In this document: positions 49,892-58,593 of the stretch, piece by piece
How the letters are laid out: every line of letters begins with the position of its first letter
How positions within the stretch are numbered: position 1 is the stretch's first letter
Source: Kuafuiihalomonas sp039024635
GTDB lineage: Bacteria > Myxococcota > Kuafuiibacteriia > Kuafuiibacteriales > Kuafuiibacteriaceae
Direction of reading: 5' to 3'
Assembly: GCA_039024635.1 (NCBI GenBank)
Contig: JBCCQA010000021.1
Coordinates: 44,274-108,273 of the forward strand
DNA: 64,000 nucleotides
Program-made: the position numbers and the translations under genes
Notes under the pieces: generated by a model
Databases searched by the model: none
Seen by the model: the letters and a program-made list of their open reading frames with translations, nothing else
Told to the model about the DNA's origin: nothing

Positions 49892-51757
49892 ATGGCAGAT
49901 AGCGAAGATGAGGGACGAGCGTGGGTGCGGATGGTCCAGGACGATCTGGTCACTATCGAGTCAGACACTCCGATGATGAAGAACGAGATCGTTTACGTGT
50001 GTCCTCGCGGTAGTGGAGAGAGGCTTCAGGGCGAAGTGCTTCGAGTAAAGGGCCGAGTCGCCGACGCTCAGATGTTCGAAGATACGAGAGGTGTGGCAGT
50101 CGGAGACCGAGTGCAGCAGACGGGCGAGCTGCTCTCGGTCGAGCTCGGACCTGGCCTTCTTGGGAGCGTCTTCGATGGACTCCAGAGTCCCCTGGAGACC
50201 GTAGCCAAGCACCACGGCTTCTTCTTGGCTCGGGGAAGAGCGTACCCGGCCTTGGACGCGGAGAAGAAGTGGGCCTTCACGCCTTCCGTGTCTGAGGGTG
50301 CAAAGTTGGTAGCTGGCGAGGTTTTGGGCACGGTCTACGAAGGCCAGCTGCTCCACAAGATCATGGTGCCTTTCGATGAGCCGGGGCCGGTCGAAGTCCG
50401 TTGGATCCAGGGTGGAAACTTCGACGTTCGAACCCCGGTAGTCGGGATCGGGGACCAGCGAGGCCGCCAACGCAACCTGACCATGGTTCAGCGTTGGCCC
50501 GTTCGAAGGTCCATTCCAGACGCGCTCCTGCGACGACGCTCAGCCGAACGTCTCTATCCGTCTGAGCCCTTGATCACGACCCAACGGATCATCGATGTGT
50601 TCTTTCCGATCGCCCGGGGTGGTACGGCCTGCATCCCGGGCCCGTTCGGGGCGGGGAAGACGGTACTCCAGCAGATGATCGCACGGCATAGCACCGTGGA
50701 CGTAGTCATCGTAATAGCTTGCGGGGAGAGGGCGGGAGAGGTGGTCGAAACCATAACCGAGTTCCCCAAGCTCGTTGATCCCAGGTCCGGCGGCTCCTTG
50801 ATGGATCGAACCACCATCGTCTGCAACACGTCGTCCATGCCAGTCGCCTCTCGTGAGGCCTCCATCTATACAGGCATCACGCTCGGCGAGTACTACCGAC
50901 AGATGGGACACGACGTGCTTTGTATTGCCGACTCGACTTCGCGTTGGGCCCAAGCCATGCGAGAGGTGTCGGGTCGACTGGAAGAGATACCGGGTGAAGA
51001 AGCGTTTCCGGCCTACTTGGACTCGACAATCAAGACTGTGTACGAACGAGCCGGTGTCATCCGCAATCCCGACGGTGAGGTCGGTACGTTGACGCTTATA
51101 GGGACCGTTTCCCCGGCTGGGGGCAACTTCGATGAACCCGTCACCCAAGCCACCCTTGGGACGGTAAAGGCCTTCCTGGGCCTCTCGAGCGAGCGGGCCT
51201 ATAAGCGCTTCTATCCAGCGATAGCGCCCCTCATGTCCTGGTCACGCTACCTGGAACAGCTCGATGCCTGGTACGATGAGCACCTAGGTCCGAGCTGGGT
51301 CGATGACGTGAAGGCGCTGGCCGAACTGTTGGCCAAAGGAGAGTCCGTCGAACAGATGATGCAGGTGACGGGAGAAGAGGGTGTGTCTCTGGATGATTTC
51401 GTGATTCACCAAAAGGCCTTCTTCGTCGATATGGTCTTCTTGCAGCAGGACGCCTTCGACAAGGTGGATGCATCGATGCCTCGAGAGCGACAGGTTGAGA
51501 GCTTCCGTCTCATGAAGAGCATCGTCGATGCGAACTATGGCTTCGAGAGCTCCAAGGAGGCCCGAGATGTGTTCACCCAGCTCATCAACCGCTACAAGAA
51601 CCTAAACTACACAGCCCTCGAATCCCCACAATACGAGTCCTTGACCGCCGAGATTCGAAGGCTAGCAGACACCTACGCTTTAGGGCATCGAGCCGCGCCT
51701 GGCTCCACTTCCGCCAAGGAATCATCGCCCAAGGCGCAGGCCGTGCCCCTCGAGTAG
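49892..51757 (+). CDS. ntpA: V/A-type ATPase catalytic subunit A
   Basis: A 621-residue catalytic subunit. Walker A is GPFGAGKT at 250-257, followed by VIVIACGERAGEVVETI, GEYYRQMGHDVLCIADSTSR and GTLTLIGTVSPAGGNFDEP. The long non-homologous insert typical of A subunits is present. It hydrolyses ATP (or makes it) in the head. It is the last gene of the operon and begins 13 bases after DUF2764. No F or G/H subunit gene is seen in the window. Confidence 0.97.
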   Translation: MADSEDEGRAWVRMVQDDLVTIESDTPMMKNEIVYVCPRGSGERLQGEVLRVKGRVADAQMFEDTRGVAVGDRVQQTGELLSVELGPGLLGSVFDGLQSPLETVAKHHGFFLARGRAYPALDAEKKWAFTPSVSEGAKLVAGEVLGTVYEGQLLHKIMVPFDEPGPVEVRWIQGGNFDVRTPVVGIGDQRGRQRNLTMVQRWPVRRSIPDALLRRRSAERLYPSEPLITTQRIIDVFFPIARGGTACIPGPFGAGKTVLQQMIARHSTVDVVIVIACGERAGEVVETITEFPKLVDPRSGGSLMDRTTIVCNTSSMPVASREASIYTGITLGEYYRQMGHDVLCIADSTSRWAQAMREVSGRLEEIPGEEAFPAYLDSTIKTVYERAGVIRNPDGEVGTLTLIGTVSPAGGNFDEPVTQATLGTVKAFLGLSSERAYKRFYPAIAPLMSWSRYLEQLDAWYDEHLGPSWVDDVKALAELLAKGESVEQMMQVTGEEGVSLDDFVIHQKAFFVDMVFLQQDAFDKVDASMPRERQVESFRLMKSIVDANYGFESSKEARDVFTQLINRYKNLNYTALESPQYESLTAEIRRLADTYALGHRAAPGSTSAKESSPKAQAVPLE

Positions 51758-51806
51758 TACAACCGGTGCCCGTTCGAGGAATGCGGCATCGAGAGCGTAG
51801 GAACGT

Positions 51807-53282
51807 TCATGAGGTCCGGAGGTCCTGCAGGAGGACCCGGGCGCTGAGCTCGCCCGACACTAGGCTAGGGGGCATTCCGGGTCCGGGAACCGTGAGTTGT
51901 CCGGCGAAATACATGCCGGACAGCTTCTTGGAGCGAAGCGGAGGCTTCAAGGGTCCTGTTTGACGGAGGGTGTTGGCCATGCCGTACGCGTTTCCTCGGA
52001 AGGCTCCGTAGTCCGATTCGAAGTCGCGCATGGCGTAGGCACGCTTGACCCTTATGCGGTCCCGAATGGGCGCGCCGACGTGAGCCTCGAGTCGGCCCAT
52101 GACGTGCTGGAACACGAGCTCTCGAGCGCCGTCGTCGTCCGACAGCCCAGGTGCGAGGGGTATCAAGAGGAAGAGACTCGAGCATCCAGGCGGGGCGATG
52201 CCGGGATCGCTCACCGAGGGTGCGCACGCGTAGAAAAGCGGAGCTTCTGGCCAGGCCGGCTGCTCGTAGACCTCGGCCATGTGGGTGTCGAGGTCTTCGT
52301 CGAAGAAGAGCGTGTGGTGGGGAAGGTCGCCAAGCTCGCCTTCGACACCGAGATAGTAGAGGAGGCTCGACGGACTCATGGTGCGGCCCTGCCAGTAGGC
52401 CTCGTCGAACTGACGGTAAGCCCGCGGGATCAGGTGTTGCTCGACGTGGTGGTAGTCGGCAGAAGCGAGGACAGCATCGGCTCGAAGCTCTCCAAGCGAT
52501 GTGCGGACGCCCTTGGCTTTGCCTCCGCTGACCAGAACCTCGTCGACAGGCTCTCCGAGGCGCAGTTCGACGCCGAGATCGCTGGCGATCTCCACCATTG
52601 CTTCGATGATCCGGCGCATGCCGCCATCGGGGTACCAGGTGCCGAGGGCGATGTCGGCGTAGCTCATGAGCCCGTACATGGCGGAGGTCTGTTTGGCTGA
52701 TGCCCCCAGAAAGAGAACCGGCCACTCGACGAGTCGAGCCAGCTTCTCGTCCTCGAAGAAGCTCCTAGCGTAGCGATGCATCGAGCGGAGCATGTTGAGT
52801 CGGAAAACCTCTCGGACGAGTCGCGGGTCGACGAACTCGAAGAAGGAGAGGCTTGGGCGAAATAGATAGTCTTCGTAGGCAGCTCTATAGACGTAGCGCG
52901 TGTCCTCCAGGAAACGGTCGAGTTGCGCACCTGCCCCTGGAGAGCGGGTTTCGAAGAAAGCCCGCACGGCATCGACGCCTGCGGGCACGTCCCAGGCGTC
53001 TCCATCGGGCCAGAGGACGCGGTAGCTCGGATCCAGACGTCGCAGGGTGTAGAGGTCCGCCACGCTCCTGCCGAAGCTCGCGAAGTAGCGCTCGAAGACG
53101 TCTGGCATCCAGTACCAGCTCGGGCCCATGTCAAAGCGAAAGCCGTCCTGCTCCCAAGTGCGGGCACGGCCGCCAACCTGGTCATGACGCTCGACGACTC
53201 GTACCTTGGCTCCGCCCCTGGCCAGGTGCGAAGCCGCCGCAAGTCCCGCGAAGCCGGCTCCGATGACGATCACGTCGGGCAT
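51807..53282 (-). CDS. Phytoene desaturase-like FAD oxidoreductase (CrtI family)
   Basis: A 491-residue protein with the FAD motif VIVIGAGFAGLAAASHLARG, then GGRARTWEQDGFRFDMGPSW typical of CrtI. The C-terminus reads YFAGQLTVPGPGMPPSLVSG, the second FAD-contact segment. It oxidises or isomerises carotenoid chains; which step is not clear without the other crt genes, none of which is in this window. Confidence 0.9.
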   Translation of the reverse strand: MPDVIVIGAGFAGLAAASHLARGGAKVRVVERHDQVGGRARTWEQDGFRFDMGPSWYWMPDVFERYFASFGRSVADLYTLRRLDPSYRVLWPDGDAWDVPAGVDAVRAFFETRSPGAGAQLDRFLEDTRYVYRAAYEDYLFRPSLSFFEFVDPRLVREVFRLNMLRSMHRYARSFFEDEKLARLVEWPVLFLGASAKQTSAMYGLMSYADIALGTWYPDGGMRRIIEAMVEIASDLGVELRLGEPVDEVLVSGGKAKGVRTSLGELRADAVLASADYHHVEQHLIPRAYRQFDEAYWQGRTMSPSSLLYYLGVEGELGDLPHHTLFFDEDLDTHMAEVYEQPAWPEAPLFYACAPSVSDPGIAPPGCSSLFLLIPLAPGLSDDDGARELVFQHVMGRLEAHVGAPIRDRIRVKRAYAMRDFESDYGAFRGNAYGMANTLRQTGPLKPPLRSKKLSGMYFAGQLTVPGPGMPPSLVSGELSARVLLQDLRTS

Positions 53283-53483
53283 GGGGCTGACCTAGATGCG
53301 GTTGGGGACAGAGTCGAGGCTTTCCGGGGCCTCTGATTCGCGGGTAGATCAATCAAACCTAGTACGGGGGCAATAGCGGACCAATCATCGGTAGGGGGTT
53401 CAGGAACGCCTTGGACTGCGGGCTTTCTTCCGCAGGCGGTCAGTGGCCAGACGAAGAGATCGATCGCCGAAGAGCCGACAAGA

Positions 53484-53825
53484 TCAACCGCACTGTGCTT
53501 CCATCTCGAAGCAGGTCCGTTGGTTTCTGAGACAGTCCACGTAGCCCTCATCCCAGTCGCCTTCTGATTCGCAGTCGGGTCTGCAGATTTCGTAGGAGTA
53601 CCAGTTCTCTTGGCCTTCGCAGTTGTCCCACTGTCTGCAGGCTTCGTCGCAGAGCTCGGGGGTCGATGCCTCTCCTCCGCAACTACTCAGGCTGAGAGCC
53701 AGACAGAGGCTCCAAATTTGGACGACGAACTTTATCGGTCCAGGTCCGAGATGATGAAGCCAATACCGGTCTCGTCGACCGGGAAGACCGATGCAACCTT
53801 GCACTGCTTCCACGTCCCGTCTCAT
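53484..53825 (-). CDS. Small cysteine-rich lipoprotein
   Basis: About 113 residues. A hydrophobic segment ending in lipobox Cys (SLCLALSLSSCGG) is followed by a short acidic mature part with eight further Cys residues (ELCDEACRQWDNCEG, ICRPDCESEG, DCLRNQRTCFEMEAQC). The cysteines probably form disulfide bonds in the periplasm or outside. The start is uncertain: the frame begins at 53825 but the signal starts about 30 residues later. Unknown function. Confidence 0.55.
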   Translation of the reverse strand: MRRDVEAVQGCIGLPGRRDRYWLHHLGPGPIKFVVQIWSLCLALSLSSCGGEASTPELCDEACRQWDNCEGQENWYSYEICRPDCESEGDWDEGYVDCLRNQRTCFEMEAQCG

Positions 53826-53990
53826 GAGAATCGCCTTCTTCTTCGCATCCAGTCAAGGGAGCTACTGCGAAGCCGCTGTGGGCCAGTCATCGGACGACAG
53901 GGCTACGAAATCTACGACGACTTCATCTCTATGACCGCACTGCTCACGTTTGGCAGTTCCACTTGCGAGCGAAGGTTGGCGTGGCAGGTT

Positions 53991-54243
53991 CAGCCTCGTT
54001 CCATATCGTCGTTTCTGCTTACTTCGATCCGCGCAGAGGCGAGAATCCCGCTCGGAACAGCGACCACCCCCAGGCCCATGAAGAGAGTGATCGCGGTAAA
54101 GAGGCGCCCGGCCACGGTGACTGGGTAGACATCGCCGTAGCCGACGGTGGTAGATACACGATGGTGAAAACAACTACGCTCAGCGTGCTGAAGAAGCTCA
54201 GGCTGGCAGCAAGGGCGGGAGGGAGATTGGGCAGGGTACCCAT
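53991..54243 (-). pseudogene. Remnant of a potassium channel pore
   Basis: Two minus-strand frames together give a K+ channel pore. One frame has the pore helix (SFFSTLSVVVFTIV). The next frame continues STTVGYGDVYPVTVAGRLF, then TLFMGLGVVAVPSG and ILASARIEVS before a stop at 53991. The selectivity filter TVGYGD lies at 54131-54148. A small frameshift separates the halves, and no voltage-sensor or first membrane span is found upstream. The remnant is probably inactive. Confidence 0.6.
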
Positions 54244-54479
54244 CGGACAGACTCCACGTCTGCTACGGTCATTGGTCGCGTGAAAGGTCGGTAGCCCTCG
54301 TAGACCGTCTGGCCAGGTTCACGAAGTCCGTGGCACCGTAGGGCTTCGCGCAGAAGGGAATGGCGGGTGCGCGAGGGCAGGGCTGCGGGTCCCATTCAGA
54401 CGCAGAATCGTCCCAGTCGTTCAGCTCATCGCGCGGCTCCAGCAAGGGCTTGCGCCAAGCCGGCATCCTTCGTTCGTTC

Positions 54480-55085
54480 ATGACCGTGGAGCGTTACGTC
54501 GTCTTTGACTTGGGCGGTGTCCTCATCGACTGGGACCCTCGCTATCTCTATCGAAAGCTGCTGCCTTCGGAGGAGGTCGAGGCCTTCATTCGGGACGTCG
54601 TGCCCTTCGACTGGAACGTGCAGATGGACGCAGGCAAGCCGTTCGCCGAAGCCATCGCAGAGCGCATCGCCGCTCATCCCGAACACACTTCGCTCCTTCA
54701 CGCCTACTTCGAGCGGTGGTCCGAGATGCTCGGTGGAGCGCTGGAGGGAACAGTCGAGGTCCTGGAAACGCTCGACGCGGCGGGCATACCGCTCTACGCG
54801 CTGACGAACTGGTCGGCCGAGACCTTTCATCACGCCGAGACGCGCTTCGGATTCTTGTCGTGCTTTAGGGACATCCTCGTGTCTGGGCGTGAAGGGATCA
54901 AGAAGCCCAATCGAGCAATCTACCGTCGTCTCTTGAAACGCAATCAGCTCTCGGCAGCGGGGGGTGTGTTCATCGATGACATGCTCCCGAACGTCCAAGC
55001 CGCGGAGGCCGTCGGCATGTCCGGAATCCACTTCCACAACGCGGCTCAGCTACGCCTTGCCCTCGACAGAATCTTGGTTCCCTAG
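54480..55085 (+). CDS. HAD family hydrolase
   Basis: A 201-residue HAD-IA type hydrolase. Motif I is VVFDLGGVLIDWDP (nucleophile Asp), motif II is ALTNWS, motif III Lys is in GIKKPNRAIY, and motif IV is GVFIDDMLPN. The size and cap match YihX-like sugar-phosphate phosphatases. The start at 54480 gives a standard N-terminus. It converges with the anti-sigma gene at 55142. Confidence 0.92.
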   Translation: MTVERYVVFDLGGVLIDWDPRYLYRKLLPSEEVEAFIRDVVPFDWNVQMDAGKPFAEAIAERIAAHPEHTSLLHAYFERWSEMLGGALEGTVEVLETLDAAGIPLYALTNWSAETFHHAETRFGFLSCFRDILVSGREGIKKPNRAIYRRLLKRNQLSAAGGVFIDDMLPNVQAAEAVGMSGIHFHNAAQLRLALDRILVP

Positions 55086-55141
55086 GCTCGGTTCAAAGCG
55101 GTCGTCGCTCGTCTTCCTTGCGGGGGACGAGGCGGGGCGCT

Positions 55142-55378
55142 TCAATCGAAGAGCGCCTGTATCCTATGAACCGCGGCTTGCTCATCGACGGCCACGGGCC
55201 GACAGCGACCCAGCTCCAGAACCATGGCCCCGAAGCCTCTCCCAAAACGTTCACACTCGAGACAGCCCTGGAGGTGGGCTTCGATCCTCTTGCGATCGGC
55301 CTCGTCGATTGATCCGTCCACATAGTCGCTCAATCGCTCCAGCACCTGATCGCAGCGAATGCCCCCAACTTCACGCAT
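55142..55378 (-). CDS. Zinc-finger anti-sigma factor (zf-HC2)
   Basis: A 78-residue ZAS-type anti-sigma factor. RCDQVLERLSDYVDG is followed by the zinc motif HLQGCLEC (HxxxCxxC). There is no membrane span, so it is soluble and might sense redox state through the zinc site. It overlaps the sigma gene by 8 bases. The pair forms an autonomous switch. Confidence 0.88.
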   Translation of the reverse strand: MREVGGIRCDQVLERLSDYVDGSIDEADRKRIEAHLQGCLECERFGRGFGAMVLELGRCRPVAVDEQAAVHRIQALFD

Positions 55379-55976
55379 TTAGGTCTCCTCTTGCCTGCTC
55401 TTTGAGCTCGACCGCCAAACGAAGTCTTGCTCGATGTAGCCGGCTTTTCATGGCCGGCATCGTAAGTCCGAGGACGAATGCGACCTCGGAGCCCGATAGT
55501 TGTTCGATGTCCCGCAGCACCAGGATCTCGCGGTCCGTGGGCACCAGCCTCGACAAGGCGGCATGAATGGCCCCGCTGCGCTGACTCTGCATGGCCAGAG
55601 TCTCCGGGTTTGCGCCCCAGCCTGCCGATTGGCCCAATACGAGCAGCGACTCTTCAACAGAGGGCGGCGCTTGTCGGAGCTTCGCGTGGGCGCGGTGGGC
55701 GGCTCGACGGGCGATGCCGAAGAGCCAGGTCCGGACCTCACTCTCGCCACGAAATCCAGCAGCCCCCCGATACGCGTCGAGCAAGGCCTGCTGGACCGTG
55801 TCTTCGGCCGCGGTGCCCGAGCCCAGTAGCCGGGTCACATAGAACCTCAAGGAGGTCGCGTGCCGGCCCACGAGCTCCTTGAAAGCGCGGGGCTCTCCCT
55901 GAGCGGCCTGACGCAGCAGATCTGCGTCAGGGATGTCCGCCCAGGTCGACGCCAAGGGAATGGTCTTGCGGGCCAA
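55371..55976 (-). CDS. ECF-type RNA polymerase sigma factor
   Basis: A 201-residue sigma factor. Region 2 has AAEDTVQQALLDAYRGAAGF and RTWLFGIARRAAHRA. Region 4 has LVPTDREILVLRDIEQLSGS and LGLTMPAMKSRLHRARLRL. The coupled ZAS gene downstream makes a classic ECF/anti-sigma pair. Targets are not visible, although the DUF2892 gene follows on the same strand upstream. Confidence 0.92.
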   Translation of the reverse strand: MARKTIPLASTWADIPDADLLRQAAQGEPRAFKELVGRHATSLRFYVTRLLGSGTAAEDTVQQALLDAYRGAAGFRGESEVRTWLFGIARRAAHRAHAKLRQAPPSVEESLLVLGQSAGWGANPETLAMQSQRSGAIHAALSRLVPTDREILVLRDIEQLSGSEVAFVLGLTMPAMKSRLHRARLRLAVELKEQARGDLNA

Positions 55977-55981
55977 GGGCC

Positions 55982-56179
55982 TCAGGTGCTGCAGGTCTTG
56001 ATACCCAGCACCCGATAGGCAGGACAGCGGCCCATGAGACCGGTGACCAGGGGGACTAGGCCGACCCAGCCCCAGGAGGTCTGCGGGCCCACGAAGACCA
56101 AGGCCAGCATGGCCAGGCCCAAGACCACTCGAATGGCCCGATCGACGGTGTGCTCGTTCCGCGGAAGTATCTTGTCCAT
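55982..56179 (-). CDS. DUF2892 small membrane protein (YgaP-like C-terminal type)
   Basis: A 65-residue protein with two membrane spans (VLGLAMLALVFVG and WGWVGLVPLVTGLMG) and the conserved GRCPAYRVLGIKTC end. In other genomes DUF2892 occurs near sulfur or rhodanese genes. It starts at 56179 with a strong ribosome binding site (AAGGAG). It lies 5 bases upstream of the sigma gene on the same strand and is probably co-transcribed with the sigma/anti-sigma pair. Confidence 0.85.
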   Translation of the reverse strand: MDKILPRNEHTVDRAIRVVLGLAMLALVFVGPQTSWGWVGLVPLVTGLMGRCPAYRVLGIKTCST

Positions 56180-56423
56180 CAGCTCTTCTCCTTCAGCGCC
56201 CACTCGGACGCTCACCCCTTAGAGGAGGCCAAAGCCCAAAAGGATTCGGCGCTGCCACCTTTTCTTGCCCTCTTCGAACTTGGCGAGTCCAGCTCACGCC
56301 CGACTTCGACCAAGACGTCCAATCTCGGGACGCGCCCGAGGGGTCGGGATATCGGACTGGGGCCCTTCGCCCGGCCATCATGTCTTTGACACGATCCGAG
56401 ATGCCTTCGATGCTCCTTGCCCC

Positions 56424-56987
56424 ATGAGCGACGAAGCACGTGCCGCCATCACCATCATCGGAGACGGCCCGGGTGGGCTCGGCGCCGCGCTCTTCTTGGC
56501 CAAGGCGGGACACGATGTGACCGTCTTTGGCGCGGACGAGACCGTCATGCACTACGCCTACCTGCATAACTACCTGGGTATCGAAGGTATGAGCGGGACC
56601 GACTTTCAGCGCCTGGCCCGAGAGCAGGTGGTGGCCAAGGGGGCCAAGCTCGTCGGCGAGAAGGTCAGCACGATCGAGGCGACCGGCGACGGCTTCACGG
56701 TACGTAGTGACGGCGGCGAAACCAGGTCTGAGTACTTGATCCTCAGCGAGGGCAACAAGACGCCCTTGGCCGACAACCTGGGTCTCGACAAGGCTGACAA
56801 CCGAGTCGTGGTCGACGCGAATGGCCGCGCTTCGGTCAGCAGAGTCTACGTCGTGGGTCGAAGCGTACGGCCTTCGCGAAGCCAGGCCATCATCTCCGCT
56901 GGTGATGGCGCCGCGGCCGCCTTGGACATCCTCTCGGACATCGCGGGCAAAGATGTCCAGGACTGGGATTCCCCCCCGAAGTCCTGA
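56424..56987 (+). CDS. Short thioredoxin reductase-like FAD/NAD(P) protein
   Basis: A 187-residue protein: ITIIGDGPGGLGAALFLAKA (FAD motif), HYAYLHNYLGIEGMSG, YLILSEGNKTPLADNLGL and a final VYVVGRSVRPSRSQAIISAG-type segment with GDGAAAALDIL. It lacks the redox CxxC and most of the NADPH domain of real thioredoxin reductases (about 310 aa), so it is a minimal or altered form. Divergent from the DUF2892 gene. Confidence 0.75.
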   Translation: MSDEARAAITIIGDGPGGLGAALFLAKAGHDVTVFGADETVMHYAYLHNYLGIEGMSGTDFQRLAREQVVAKGAKLVGEKVSTIEATGDGFTVRSDGGETRSEYLILSEGNKTPLADNLGLDKADNRVVVDANGRASVSRVYVVGRSVRPSRSQAIISAGDGAAAALDILSDIAGKDVQDWDSPPKS

Positions 56988-57000
56988 GCTCGGGCGCGAA

Positions 57001-57234
57001 TCACTCTAGGCTGAGCCAAGGCATAAGGCTTCTGAGGTCGCCGGCATCGCTGGTCAGGCAGTAGCGTCCCAGGCTCAAGCCAGTCGTCACCACCACCACG
57101 GCGACGAATGTCAGCAGGAGGGTCCAAACCAGCGTTCGGGTCCAGAATCCATAGTGACGCGGGGTTCCCACATAGCCTTCTGGGTATTGAACGCGTCCGC
57201 TCGGGTCCACCCGAGGTGTCGCAGTCGGATCCAT
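57001..57234 (-). CDS. Small single-span membrane protein
   Basis: About 77 residues. The N-terminal part is polar (MDPTATPRVDPSGRVQYPEG) and one membrane span follows (TLVWTLLLTFVAVVVVTTGL), ending with a short charged tail. No family recognised. It converges with the thioredoxin reductase-like gene. The 246 bases between it and the AraC gene hold nothing I can identify. Confidence 0.55.
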   Translation of the reverse strand: MDPTATPRVDPSGRVQYPEGYVGTPRHYGFWTRTLVWTLLLTFVAVVVVTTGLSLGRYCLTSDAGDLRSLMPWLSLE

Positions 57235-57480
57235 GTCTCCAGGATACGTAGATAGACACCTCAGGTTTCCCAGCACTCCACCGAAAACTCCTGCGAGCTT
57301 CTTACCTTGAATCCCGGTTCCAACAGCGAGGATTCAGAGTCCATGCAGACCTCGGGCGGGGGACAGCCCTCCATTCTCGCCGCAGGTCGGATCCCCAGTC
57401 TAGGCCATGAATCCGTGGCCCATGAACGCAACCTTCACTGCCTGCCTCCTTGGGGTCTTTGCCAAAACAGAGTGACGAGC

Positions 57481-58536
57481 TCAGGAAGCCTCGGGATCAA
57501 CCCAGCGGCGGCGGTCGCTTCGGGGTTCGCGCCGAGCTCGCCATCGGGCGGGGGATGTTCCTGTCCATCGCATAAAGGCGCGCCGAAAAGAGCGCTCGTC
57601 TGCGTAGCCCAGGGCTTCGGCCACGTGCTGCAAGGTCAGGTCGTGCGTCTCGACCAAGCGAAGCGCTTGGTCACGACGTGCCTGGGTCAACAAACTTCCG
57701 ATGTCACGCGCCTCGGCTCGTGCTCGACGCTGGAGAGTTCTCACACCCATCCCAAGTTCCTTCGCCACCGCCTGGACATTGAACTGTCCGCGTTGGCTCA
57801 CCCGCTGGATGGCAAATTCGATGTCGTCATTCGCTAGTGAATCCCCGTCCTTGGGAAGCAAGGCTTCAAGCCGGGACTCCAGGAATCGCGCAAAGGTCGG
57901 ATCGGCTTCGGGCCGCAGCCGGTCGAGCATCGCTTCCTCGATCCAGAGCTGAGTTCGAGAAGCCTCGAAGCGTACTGCTGCGTCGAAATGGGGGCGGTAG
58001 GCAATTGGGGAGACGACGGGGCCGTGTTTGAAGCTCACGTTCAGGATGCCCGACCGGTACGGTCCGCAGATCACGCGGCCCAACAAGCCAACGGCAAATT
58101 CGACTGGGTGTCGGGTCGTCTCGACGGTCTCGAGGTGCTCGATGTCGACTACGCAGACTCCGTTGGAAACCCAGCTCGACAGGTGTAGGTGAGTGGATAT
58201 CAGAGACTGAAACCGAAGGAGGGTGTTGAGCGCATGTCGCCCTGTCGGATCAAAGAGCGCCTTGTAGGTGACCGGTCCGGCTGCGGTCTGGGCTGAACAC
58301 TCCAAGCCGATCGGAATCGTCGAGCGGATCTCCGCAATTGTGTTCCACGCCCGCAAGACCTTACTCACGGGAACCTTTGCTTCTGGGTCTTTCACCTCGG
58401 CCTCTTGGAGTTGTGCAGAAGACAACACCTCCGACGCCGGCACTTGTGCCCTCTCGGCGAACCGAAGCAGACCAGCCACGACAGGGCTGGCCACACAAGG
58501 ATCGGAGCTTGTCCCCTTTGTGTCGCGCTTCGTCAT
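57481..58536 (-). CDS. AraC family transcriptional regulator (OruR-like)
   Basis: A 351-residue protein. The N-terminal ligand-binding domain resembles the arabinose_bd/OruR type (LRFAERAQVPASEVLSSAQL and later). The C-terminal AraC HTH has AVAKELGMGVRTLQRRARAE and HVAEALGYADERSFRRAFMR, followed by W-TGTSPARWR. It is divergent from the CocE-like hydrolase with a 57-base gap, so it probably controls that gene. Ligand unknown. Confidence 0.93.
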   Translation of the reverse strand: MTKRDTKGTSSDPCVASPVVAGLLRFAERAQVPASEVLSSAQLQEAEVKDPEAKVPVSKVLRAWNTIAEIRSTIPIGLECSAQTAAGPVTYKALFDPTGRHALNTLLRFQSLISTHLHLSSWVSNGVCVVDIEHLETVETTRHPVEFAVGLLGRVICGPYRSGILNVSFKHGPVVSPIAYRPHFDAAVRFEASRTQLWIEEAMLDRLRPEADPTFARFLESRLEALLPKDGDSLANDDIEFAIQRVSQRGQFNVQAVAKELGMGVRTLQRRARAEARDIGSLLTQARRDQALRLVETHDLTLQHVAEALGYADERSFRRAFMRWTGTSPARWRARREPRSDRRRWVDPEAS

Positions 58537-58593
58537 GTACCGGACCCTTTGTCCAGGCGAAGGTTTGAAACCGATGGAGGATCAACCCGCGCC

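Noticed and set aside
50425..50445. TTCGAACCCC stretch resembling a tRNA T-arm
   Set aside because: It lies within subunit A coding sequence and no cloverleaf can be drawn around it.
53270..53551. Possible small lipoprotein on the minus strand (segment FVWPLTACGRK)
   Set aside because: It overlaps both the start of the CrtI gene and the end of the Cys-rich lipoprotein gene, has no clean start near the lipobox and no ribosome binding site.
54269..54481. 70-codon minus-strand frame upstream of the K+ channel remnant
   Set aside because: No membrane spans and no link to channels; the start overlaps the HAD gene start.
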